From an uncultured Pelagibacteraceae bacterium (GTDB lineage: Bacteria; Pseudomonadota; Alphaproteobacteria; Pelagibacterales; Pelagibacteraceae), in NCBI GenBank assembly GCA_902548045.1, contig CACCPR010000020.1, positions 1 to 8,172 of the forward strand: a stretch of 8,172 bases of DNA, in the 5' to 3' direction. The translations under genes and the position numbers were made by a program. A model generated the notes under the pieces. That model saw only the letters and a program-made list of their open reading frames with translations. It had not been told where the DNA came from and made no database searches. How positions within the stretch are numbered: the first letter of the stretch is position 1; each line of letters begins with the position of its first letter. Below, piece after piece: positions 1-6,100 of this stretch.

Positions 1-295
1 CTGCTAAATAACTATTAATTTCACTTGTACCCACAGCTATTAAAGTAAATGGAATAGCGATATTACATAAACCAATTAGAGCATAAGATTTCCATTGAGC
101 TGAAAAAGCTTTAATTTTGATTTTTTTATATTTGCATAACAAAATTAGGGGAATACTTGCAAAAACAACTCTGATTAAAGCTAAGGTAAAAGGCTCATAA
201 GAATATGTAGCTATTTTGATGTTAAAAAAAGATGAGCCCCAAATTAAACCCAGTAAAGTCAAAAGAAATATATCTATAGATTTAGCTTCTCTCAT
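1..295 (-). CDS. EamA/DMT-family transporter, 5' part (runs off the left edge)
   Basis: The minus strand reads open from an ATG at 295-293 to the window edge (98 codons plus one base). The translation begins MREAKSIDIFLLTLLGLIWG and continues with SSFFNIKIA, and a second hydrophobic stretch contains ALIRVVFASIPLILL. Further on comes NIAIPFTLIAVGTSEINSYLA-like sequence (about residues 77-98). The Leu-Gly-x-Ile-Trp-Gly-Ser-Ser-Phe motif in the first membrane helix, the x-R-hydrophobic second helix and the IPF-LIA-G third helix are typical of EamA (RhaT/YdcZ-like) drug/metabolite exporters of the inner membrane, normally ten helices. The substrate cannot be inferred from family membership. The gene is divergent from glnA, separated by 126 bp, and has no clear Shine-Dalgarno sequence. 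Only about a third of the expected length (about 290 residues) is visible, so intactness cannot be judged. Confidence 0.85.
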   Translation of the reverse strand, partial: MREAKSIDIFLLTLLGLIWGSSFFNIKIATYSYEPFTLALIRVVFASIPLILLCKYKKIKIKAFSAQWKSYALIGLCNIAIPFTLIAVGTSEINSYLA

Positions 296-319
296 TTCAA
301 GTTGTGATTGTATTATGTG

Positions 320-360
320 TTAAATGCATACCAGATATTTAATTTTAATTATACATTTAA
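320..360. promoter_or_regulatory. Imperfect inverted repeat in the glnA/transporter divergent intergenic region
   Basis: TTAAATGCATA (320-330) is mirrored by TATACATTTAA (350-360), matching at 10 of 11 positions with a 19-nt spacer. It lies in the 126-bp gap between two divergent starts (295 minus, 422 plus), so its centres are about 30 bp apart, close to three helical turns. This is compatible with a dimeric regulator binding site, but in such AT-rich sequence chance is a real alternative. It does not resemble the NtrC consensus (TGCACC-type arms). The rest of the gap holds AT-rich stretches including TATATAAG (371-378), a possible -10-like element for glnA with no convincing -35. Confidence 0.3.
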
Positions 361-421
361 AAAACTTCAGTATATAAGCTTTAAGAATTATCAAATACAA
401 AATTAATTATTGGAAAATAAA

Positions 422-1828
422 ATGAGTTCAAAAAACATTCTTAAGCTTATGAAAGATAAGCAGGTTGAATTTGTAGATTTGAGATTTACAGACCCAAGAG
501 GAAAACTACAGCATCTTACTATGGACGCAACGGTAGTAGATGAAGATATGTTAAATGATGGAGTTTTTTTTGATGGATCTTCAATAGCTGGGTGGAAAGC
601 TATAAACGAGTCAGATATGATTTTAAAACCCGACTTAGCTAGACCGATTATTGACCCTTTTAATTCTCATACAACATTAAATATCTTTTGTGATATTCTT
701 GATGCTGTCAAAAAAAATCCTTACGAAAGAGATCCTAGAGGTACTGCTAAAAAAGCCGAAGCTTATTTAAAAAAATCTGGTATCGGTGATAAATCTTATT
801 TTGGACCAGAGCCTGAATTTTTTGTATTTGATGATGTTAGATTCAAGAATGATATGAACGAAACAAGTTTTAGCATTGATAGCTCTGAGGGCCCTTACAA
901 TACTGGAAAAAAATATGAAAACGGTAATATGGGACATCGTCCAGGTATAAAAGGAGGTTACTTTCCTGTGCCACCAGTAGACAGTGCTCAAGATATGAGG
1001 GGCGAATATTTAAAAGCTTTAAAGGACATGGGTGTTAAAGTTGAAAAACACCATCATGAGGTTGCACCAAGCCAACACGAGCTTGGTATGTATTTCGGAA
1101 CTTTAACTAATCAAGCAGATAACCTTCAACTTTATAAGTATGCTGTGCAGATGGTAACTCATTCTTTTGGAAAAACTGCAACTTTCATGCCTAAACCGGT
1201 TAAAGGAGATAATGGTTCAGGAATGCACTGTCATCAATCAATTTGGAAAGGAAATACCCCAGTATTTATGGGTAAAGAATACGCTGGTTTATCAAAGACA
1301 GCACTTTACTACATAGGTGGAATTTTAAAGCATGCTAGGGCTATTAACGCTTTTTCAAATGCTACAACAAATAGTTATAAACGATTAATACCTGGTTTTG
1401 AAGCTCCAGTGATTTTAGCTTACTCAGCAAGAAATAGATCTGCTTCCTGTAGAATTCCAATAATAATGAATCCTAAAGCTGCTAGAATGGAAATTAGATT
1501 TCCTGACGCCGCGGGAAATCCTTATTTAACTTTTGCATCAATGCTAATGGCTGGTATAGATGGAATTAAAAATAAAATTGACCCAGGCAAATCTTTCGAC
1601 AAAGATTTATACACATTGTCTGAAGATGAAGTCAAAAAACTACCTACTGTTTGTGGTTCTCTAAGAGAAGCTATGCAAAATCTAGATAAAGACAGAAAAT
1701 TTTTAACTCAAGGAGGTGTGTTTACGGATGATCAAATTGATGCTTACATAGATTTAAAATTTCAAGAAATTTATAAATTTGAGCATACGCCTCATCCAAT
1801 TGAGTTTGAAATGTATTACAGTGGTTAA
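422..1828 (+). CDS. glnA: Glutamine synthetase, type I
   Basis: This gene encodes the ATP-dependent amidation of glutamate with ammonium to glutamine, the main ammonium-assimilating enzyme, a cytosolic dodecamer in family I. With the ATG at 422 the protein has 468 residues, essentially the usual GlnA length. Visible motifs are DGSSIAGW (51-58), the metal-binding EPEFF (130-134), HHHEVAPSQHE (210-220), NGSGMHCHQS (264-273, H269), the flap glutamate E327, NRSASCRIP (338-346, R339 and R344) and MEIRFPD (E357, R359). The tyrosine that is adenylylated in enterics is present as KDLYTL, at Y397. An upstream in-frame TTG at 410 would add four residues, but the ATG fits the family N-terminus and has a GGA (412-414) at useful distance. 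No glnB precedes it, unlike many alphaproteobacteria. It converges on sufA and the two stop codons overlap. Confidence 0.97.
   Translation: MSSKNILKLMKDKQVEFVDLRFTDPRGKLQHLTMDATVVDEDMLNDGVFFDGSSIAGWKAINESDMILKPDLARPIIDPFNSHTTLNIFCDILDAVKKNPYERDPRGTAKKAEAYLKKSGIGDKSYFGPEPEFFVFDDVRFKNDMNETSFSIDSSEGPYNTGKKYENGNMGHRPGIKGGYFPVPPVDSAQDMRGEYLKALKDMGVKVEKHHHEVAPSQHELGMYFGTLTNQADNLQLYKYAVQMVTHSFGKTATFMPKPVKGDNGSGMHCHQSIWKGNTPVFMGKEYAGLSKTALYYIGGILKHARAINAFSNATTNSYKRLIPGFEAPVILAYSARNRSASCRIPIIMNPKAARMEIRFPDAAGNPYLTFASMLMAGIDGIKNKIDPGKSFDKDLYTLSEDEVKKLPTVCGSLREAMQNLDKDRKFLTQGGVFTDDQIDAYIDLKFQEIYKFEHTPHPIEFEMYYSG
1825..1828. other. Shared palindromic stop: TTAA ends both glnA and sufA
   Basis: On the plus strand 1826-1828 reads TAA and ends glnA. 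On the minus strand 1827-1825 reads TAA and ends sufA. The four-base palindrome TTAA therefore terminates two convergent genes, leaving no intergenic base and no space for a conventional hairpin terminator between them. Confidence 0.95.
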
Positions 1829-2160
1829 ACTTTAAAAGACTCTCCACAACCACATCTTTCAGTCTCATTAGGGTTTTTAAATATAAATTGTGAGGAAAAT
1901 TTTTCTTTTTTGTAATCCATTTCAGATCCTAGAAGATACATTATCGCTTTAGGATCAATTAAAACTTTGACTCCCTCTTGTTCAATGATTTCTTCATTTG
2001 GCTTAATTTCTTTTGCATATTCCATTACATAAGACATTCCAGCGCAACCCCCGGATTTTACTCCAACTCTTACCCCTATTGTTGTGTTTTGAGCTTGAGA
2101 CATAATTTCTTTAATTCTTTTAACAGCATTTTCGCTTATTTTAATAATTTGTTCACTCAT
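1825..2160 (-). CDS. sufA: A-type Fe-S cluster carrier (SufA/IscA family)
   Basis: The protein has 111 residues with the HesB/IscA fold signature. The three cluster ligands are all present: C39 in SGGCAGMSY, and C103 and C105 in the C-terminal ERCGCGESF. Family members bind a [2Fe-2S] or [4Fe-4S] cluster at a dimer interface and pass it from the scaffold to apo-enzymes in the cytosol. It is the last gene of the suf operon. Its ATG overlaps the sufT stop as ATGA (2157-2160), which implies translational coupling. Its TAA lies on the same TTAA (1825-1828) that provides the glnA stop, so no intergenic terminator is possible. From sequence alone SufA cannot be told from IscA or ErpA; the operon context decides the name. 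Confidence 0.93.
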   Translation of the reverse strand: MSEQIIKISENAVKRIKEIMSQAQNTTIGVRVGVKSGGCAGMSYVMEYAKEIKPNEEIIEQEGVKVLIDPKAIMYLLGSEMDYKKEKFSSQFIFKNPNETERCGCGESFKV

Positions 2161-2474
2161 AAGTTTAATTCTAATTTAGCAGCTTCAGACATTTTATCTT
2201 TTGTCCACGGCGGATCCCAAACTAACTTAAGATCAACTGCTTTAACTCCATCTATCTTCATTATATTATTTTTAACCATTTTTGGCAAACTGTCTGCTAC
2301 AGGGCAATTGGGTGTGGTTAGAGTCATTTCAATTTTAATATTGCCGTTTTTTATTTCTATTTTATAAATAAGACCAAGTTCATAAATGTTAACCGGAATT
2401 TCTGGATCATAAATTTTTTTAATTTCATTTATGACTTTCTCTTTTAAATTATCCATTTTGAGCATTTTTTTCAT
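2157..2474 (-). CDS. sufT: SUF-associated DUF59/MIP18-family protein (SufT-like)
   Basis: This is a small DUF59 protein of 105 residues from the first ATG. Characteristic stretches are IYDPEIPVNIYELGLIY (about residues 21-37), TLTTPNCPVADSLP with the conserved cysteine C57, and a C-terminal LVWDPPWTKDKMSEAAKLEL. That ending is typical of the version encoded in alphaproteobacterial suf operons. Such proteins act as accessories in Fe-S cluster assembly or transfer; the exact biochemical role is not settled. Three in-frame ATGs exist (2474, 2465, 2456). The third starts MDNLKEKV, gives 99 residues and overlaps the sufU stop by 8 bases (ATGGATAA). It is a plausible true start, because no Shine-Dalgarno sequence supports any of the three. 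The stop overlaps the sufA start. Confidence 0.9.
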   Translation of the reverse strand: MKKMLKMDNLKEKVINEIKKIYDPEIPVNIYELGLIYKIEIKNGNIKIEMTLTTPNCPVADSLPKMVKNNIMKIDGVKAVDLKLVWDPPWTKDKMSEAAKLELNL

Positions 2475-2904
2475 TCAAGGCAGATAAAACAGTATGCCAA
2501 GCCATAGTTGCGCACTTTATTCGCATTGGAAACTCTTGTACACCCGAAAGAGAATTTATTGTTGTTACTTGATCCTCTGAAAGACTGTTTAAAGTAATTT
2601 TACCTTTATTTTTTAGCATATTTAAAAAATCGTCAATAACTTTTTTTGTAAATGACAAGTCTTTCCCTTTTATAGTATCTGTTAATATTGAAGCTGAAGC
2701 TAGTGAAATTGCACATCCCTCTCCTTCAAAACTCAATTCTTTAATATTTTTGTTTTTATCTAAGTTTAAATAAATATGGACTTTATCTCCACACAGAGGA
2801 TTATGAGCTTTGGCATCATGATTATAATCTGGACATTTTCCTTTATTACGAGGATTTTTTGCATGATCCAATATTATCTCTTGATATAGTTCTTTTAATT
2901 CCAT
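2449..2904 (-). CDS. sufU: SufU-type zinc-dependent sulfurtransferase / NifU-IscU-like protein
   Basis: The protein has 151 residues and belongs to the SufU branch of the IscU/NifU N-terminal family. The ligand set is complete: C38 and D40 in NPLCGDK, C64 in EGEGCAIS, and C131 in MRIKCATMAW. R128 lies three residues before the last cysteine, as in Bacillus SufU. The 66 residues between the second and third cysteines include the roughly 20-residue insertion that separates SufU from IscU, whose gap is about 42. By family knowledge SufU holds Zn(II) and takes persulfide sulfur from SufS by ligand exchange, replacing SufE. The ATG directly follows the sufS stop (TAAATG) and no Shine-Dalgarno sequence is visible, so translation probably depends on coupling. 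A scaffold role is less likely because SufBCD is encoded in the same operon. Confidence 0.92.
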   Translation of the reverse strand: MELKELYQEIILDHAKNPRNKGKCPDYNHDAKAHNPLCGDKVHIYLNLDKNKNIKELSFEGEGCAISLASASILTDTIKGKDLSFTKKVIDDFLNMLKNKGKITLNSLSEDQVTTINSLSGVQEFPMRIKCATMAWHTVLSALNEKNAQNG

Positions 2905-4122
2905 TTAAACTTTAAAAATTTTTTTACAATTATCTATTGCGTCACTCAACTTATCTATATCTTCTTTCGAATTATATACCCCAAGTGAAGCTCTAGCAGT
3001 TGCGCTTATACCTAATTTATCATGTAATATTTGGCAGCAATGATGTCCTGCTCTTATAGCAACACCATCTTCATCTAAAATTGTAGCAATATCATGAGGG
3101 TGTATTCCCTTCATAGTGAAACATATTACTGAACCTCTATCTTTTGGATCACCTATTATATTTACTGAATTATTCCTTTTTAATTTTTCTAAACCGTATT
3201 CCATAATTTCATTTTCATGATTTTGAATATTTTTAATTCCTAATTTTTCTATAAATTTTATTGCTTCAGAAAAAGCAACGATTTCAGCGGTTTGCATGGT
3301 GCCAGCCTCAAATTTAGTGGGAGTTGTGGCAAAAGATACATTTTCTTTTAATACTTCGCTAATCATACCCCCTCCTCCTTGATAAGGAGGCAATTCATCT
3401 AACCATTTTTTTTTAGCATATAAAATTCCTAATCCATTTGGACCGTACATTTTATGGCATGATATAGCATAAAAATCACATCCCAATTCTTGCATATCTA
3501 TCTTTAAATGTGGCGCTCCTTGAGTTCCATCTACTAAAACTGGAATTTTTTTTTCTTTAGCTAAATCAACAATATTTTTTATCGGCATTATAGTTCCCGT
3601 AACATTAGATATATGAGTCACAGCTATAATTTTTGTTTTAGAATTAATAAGTTTCTTTATTTCATTAATTTCAACCTCTCCTTTATCATTGATAGGCGCA
3701 AATCTAATTTTTGCACCTTTTTTTTGTCTTAAAAAATGCCAAGGGATGTAGTTTGAATGATGTTCTAGTTCTGTAGTTAAAATCTCATCTCCTTCTTTAA
3801 TAAATTTATCTCCGTAAGATGAAGCGATCAAATTAATTGACTCTGTAGCGCCCTTTGTAAAAATAATTTCTTCTCTATATTTTGCATTTAAATATTCTTT
3901 AACTTTATCTCTAGCTTCTTCGAATCTATTAGTTGCCTTTACAGCTAAAGAATGAACGCTTCTTCCTACGTTAGAGAACTCTGTTTCATAAAAGTTTGAA
4001 ATTCTATTAATAACAGTTTGAGGTTTTTGTGATGAATTTGCGCTATCTAAGTAAACTAAAGGCTTACCATTTATTTTTTGCTTAAATATTGGAAATTCCG
4101 ATTTAATGTTTTTTATATTCAT
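2905..4122 (-). CDS. sufS: Cysteine desulfurase, group II (SufS)
   Basis: This is a PLP-dependent enzyme that converts L-cysteine to L-alanine and an enzyme-bound persulfide, the sulfur source for the operon's scaffold. The 405 residues match the family length. Visible are the EHHSNYIPW segment (H121), VDGTQGAPH (D198), the PLP lysine K224 in SCHKMYGPNG, the region GGGGMI (249-254), TKFEAGT (269-275) and the active-site loop RAGHHCCQ with the catalytic cysteine C362 (C364 in E. coli). ARASLGVYN (377-384 region) follows. The short active-site loop marks group II (SufS/CsdA) rather than IscS. An extra cysteine, C363, directly follows the catalytic one. The start lies 20 bases inside sufD and has a strong upstream AGGAG. 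Acceptor is expected to be the adjacent SufU. Confidence 0.96.
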   Translation of the reverse strand: MNIKNIKSEFPIFKQKINGKPLVYLDSANSSQKPQTVINRISNFYETEFSNVGRSVHSLAVKATNRFEEARDKVKEYLNAKYREEIIFTKGATESINLIASSYGDKFIKEGDEILTTELEHHSNYIPWHFLRQKKGAKIRFAPINDKGEVEINEIKKLINSKTKIIAVTHISNVTGTIMPIKNIVDLAKEKKIPVLVDGTQGAPHLKIDMQELGCDFYAISCHKMYGPNGLGILYAKKKWLDELPPYQGGGGMISEVLKENVSFATTPTKFEAGTMQTAEIVAFSEAIKFIEKLGIKNIQNHENEIMEYGLEKLKRNNSVNIIGDPKDRGSVICFTMKGIHPHDIATILDEDGVAIRAGHHCCQILHDKLGISATARASLGVYNSKEDIDKLSDAIDNCKKIFKV

Positions 4123-5365
4123 TTGATAGTTGATCTCCTAGTTTAACCTTAATAAAATTTCTTATCGAATTACTTTTAATTGAGTCTACTACTTCATTTA
4201 AAAAACCATCAACTAACAATTTAGTGGACTCTTTTTTGCTTAAACCTCTGCTCATCAAATAATATATGGAGTCATTATCCAAACTACCTGATGTAGACCC
4301 ATGAGAACATTTTACATCATCAGCGTAAATTTCAAGCTCCGGCTTAGAGTCAAATTCAGATTGCTCACTTAATAAAATAGCCTTGCTTAACTGATAAGCA
4401 TCAGTTTTTTGAGCAACATCTTTAACGAAAATTTTACCTTGATAAACACCTTTGCTTTCTGCATTTAAAACATTTTTTACTTTTTGATAACTTTTACAAT
4501 TTGGGGAAAAATGATTTATGCGAGTTTTTACCTCTTGATGTTCATTGTCATTCAAGAAGGCTGCTGATTGTAAATTACACTCACTTTTATCACCATCTAA
4601 ATTAAATTCTAAATCCAATTTATTAAATTTGGAACCTGTAGGAAATATAAACGAGGTAAAATTAGATCCTGACAATAGTTTATTTTGTGAATATTTGTGA
4701 AAATATCCTGAACTTTTGTGATTTTGAAGATAAATATTTTTTAAAATTGCGGATTTTTCTAAAATAATATCTTCATATACATTGTTAAAAAAATTCTTTT
4801 TTGAATTATTAACAAAAAACTCCAACAGATGGAGCTCAGAATTTTTACCAATTTTTATCTTATTTTTACTGTTTAAAATATTTTCATTTAGATCTTTAGT
4901 AAATAAATAATAAATTACTAAAATTTTTTTAAATTTATAATTATTTCTTACCTCTAAATAAAAACCTTTATCTGATAAAGCATGATTTAAATTTACAAGA
5001 GGGTTTTTTTCTTTTTTATTGGAATAATCGTCATTTTTTAAAGTTTTAAGTTTTATCATATCTTTTTTTTCATATCTAAAATCACTTAAAGTTAACTCTC
5101 CATTGACTATAACGATATAGTTATGTTCAAATTCTTTAATGAATTTTACTTTTGGTTTTTCTGATTTACTAAATTTTAGATTTAACTTTTTAAAGTTTTT
5201 TGAAAAAATTTCTCTTATATCAGAAAATTTCCAGTCTTCATTTTTTTTATTTGGAAATCCAATTTCATTAAAATAATTTAAATTTTGCAGTCTAAAATTT
5301 TTTTCTTTTTTTGAAAATTTTCCAATTTTATCTATTTCATTAGAATCAATTTTAAAATTAAGCAT
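4103..5365 (-). CDS. sufD: Fe-S cluster assembly scaffold subunit SufD
   Basis: SufD pairs with SufB to form the core of the SufBC2D scaffold on which clusters are built in the cytosol. The 420 residues fit the family. The N-terminal part (1-150) is poorly conserved and extremely rich in Lys, Asn and Phe. It still contains the NEDWKFSDIR motif (42-51) common to SufD. The right-handed beta-helix core follows, and the C-terminal SUF domain is clear: YQGKIFVKDVAQKTDAYQ (308-325), then DDVKCSHGSTSGSLD (349-363), with C353 and H355 corresponding to E. coli C358 and H360, and a helical SRGLSKKESTKLLVDGFLNEV end. The ATG immediately follows the sufC stop (TAAATG), with AAAGGG 9 bases upstream. The 3' end overlaps sufS by 20 bases. 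Confidence 0.94.
   Translation of the reverse strand: MLNFKIDSNEIDKIGKFSKKEKNFRLQNLNYFNEIGFPNKKNEDWKFSDIREIFSKNFKKLNLKFSKSEKPKVKFIKEFEHNYIVIVNGELTLSDFRYEKKDMIKLKTLKNDDYSNKKEKNPLVNLNHALSDKGFYLEVRNNYKFKKILVIYYLFTKDLNENILNSKNKIKIGKNSELHLLEFFVNNSKKNFFNNVYEDIILEKSAILKNIYLQNHKSSGYFHKYSQNKLLSGSNFTSFIFPTGSKFNKLDLEFNLDGDKSECNLQSAAFLNDNEHQEVKTRINHFSPNCKSYQKVKNVLNAESKGVYQGKIFVKDVAQKTDAYQLSKAILLSEQSEFDSKPELEIYADDVKCSHGSTSGSLDNDSIYYLMSRGLSKKESTKLLVDGFLNEVVDSIKSNSIRNFIKVKLGDQLSNEYKKH
4135..4139 (-). promoter_or_regulatory. Shine-Dalgarno sequence for sufS inside sufD
   Basis: AGGAG on the minus strand lies 12 bases upstream of the sufS ATG at 4122. It is among the strongest ribosome binding sites in the operon and supports that start, although the spacing is somewhat long. 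It is embedded in the last codons of sufD. Confidence 0.6.
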
Positions 5366-6100
5366 TTAATTAATCCCTTTGTAGCCAGTTTTTTCTAGCT
5401 GCATTGCAAGTTCCTTAGACCCAGATTTTACTATTTTACCGTCAGCCAATACGTGAACAAAATCCGGTTTTATAAAATTTAATAATCTTTGATAGTGTGT
5501 AATAACTAAAAATGATTTTTTATCATCCCTAGATGAATTCACTCCATCAGCAACTATTTTTAACGCGTCAATGTCTAATCCAGAGTCTGTCTCATCAAGA
5601 ATAATCAAATTAGGATCTAGAATTTTCATTTGCAAAATTTCATTTTTTTTTTTTTCTCCGCCCGAAAAACCAACGTTTAATTGTCTCGATAGCATTTTTT
5701 CATCCATACCAAGTTCATTAGATTTTTCTTTTACCAATTTGATAAATGATAGAGCGTCTATTTCTTTTTTTCCTTGAGCTTTACGCAACTTATTAAGTGA
5801 AGTTCTAAGAAAATTACTTGTGTTCACACCTGGAATTTCAGTCGGATATTGAAATGCCAAAAAAATTCCTTTTTGAGCTCTTTCATCAATTGGTATTTGA
5901 GTTAGGCTTTTTCCTAAATATCTTAATTCCCCAGATATTTTATAGCCCTCTTTACCAGAAAGAACATTTGCTAAAGTACTTTTTCCGGACCCATTAGGAC
6001 CCATTATAGCGTGTAGTTCCCCTGGTTTGATAGATATGTTTAAACCTTTTAGTATTTCTTTATTGTTTATTGAAGCATTTAAATTTTTTATTTCTAACAT
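5366..6100 (-). CDS. sufC: Fe-S assembly ATPase SufC (ABC-type)
   Basis: SufC is a soluble ABC ATPase that binds SufB and SufD and drives conformational change of the scaffold; it is not a transporter component. The 244 residues contain Walker A GPNGSGKST (34-42, K40), the Q-loop glutamine Q84 in AFQYP, the signature FSGGEKKKNE (145-154), Walker B LIILDE with catalytic E170, the D-loop SGLD (173-176) and the switch histidine H202 in ITHYQ. The EKKKNE version of the signature and the ETDSGLDIDAL sequence are SufC hallmarks. The ATG overlaps the sufB stop by one base (TAATG), with GGAAGGAA 10 bases upstream inside sufB. The signature's EKKKN codons form a run of 13 consecutive A residues, an unusual slippage-prone tract. 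Confidence 0.97.
   Translation of the reverse strand: MLEIKNLNASINNKEILKGLNISIKPGELHAIMGPNGSGKSTLANVLSGKEGYKISGELRYLGKSLTQIPIDERAQKGIFLAFQYPTEIPGVNTSNFLRTSLNKLRKAQGKKEIDALSFIKLVKEKSNELGMDEKMLSRQLNVGFSGGEKKKNEILQMKILDPNLIILDETDSGLDIDALKIVADGVNSSRDDKKSFLVITHYQRLLNFIKPDFVHVLADGKIVKSGSKELAMQLEKTGYKGIN
5375..5380 (-). promoter_or_regulatory. Shine-Dalgarno-like site for sufD
   Basis: AAAGGG on the minus strand lies 9 bases before the sufD ATG (5365), within the last codons of sufC. It supports the annotated start, which abuts the sufC stop. Confidence 0.5.

Noticed and set aside
410..421. Upstream in-frame TTG start for glnA adding MENK
   Set aside because: The ATG at 422 matches the family N-terminus and makes residue numbers of E327, R339, E357, R359 and Y397 coincide with E. 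coli; the TTG has no ribosome binding site.
1767..1780. Perfect 14-base palindrome AAATTTATAAATTT near the glnA 3' end
   Set aside because: It contains only A and T, lies in coding sequence (EIYKF), and would make a weak hairpin; it is not a credible terminator.
1837..1865. AGACT/AGTCT inverted repeat just after the glnA stop, as a possible terminator
   Set aside because: A five-base stem with a 19-base loop and no T-run immediately after; it lies within sufA coding sequence and is likely chance.
1978..2367. Open plus-strand frame of 129 codons opposite sufA and sufT
   Set aside because: It is antisense to two well-supported genes, has Phe/Ser/Asn-rich composition expected of a complement of AT-rich Lys-rich coding, and shows no recognisable domain. 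The same applies to the smaller antisense frames opposite glnA, sufC, sufB and iscR.
4103..4122. Frameshift or fusion at the sufD/sufS overlap
   Set aside because: Both proteins have complete termini for their families, and the sufS start has its own AGGAG; a 20-base overlap is ordinary for this compact operon.
5200..5365. Extreme Lys/Asn/Phe content at the sufD N-terminus as a sign of decay or foreign origin
   Set aside because: The frame is intact, the NEDWKF motif is kept, and the N-terminal part of SufD is generally variable; the composition fits the low-GC genome.
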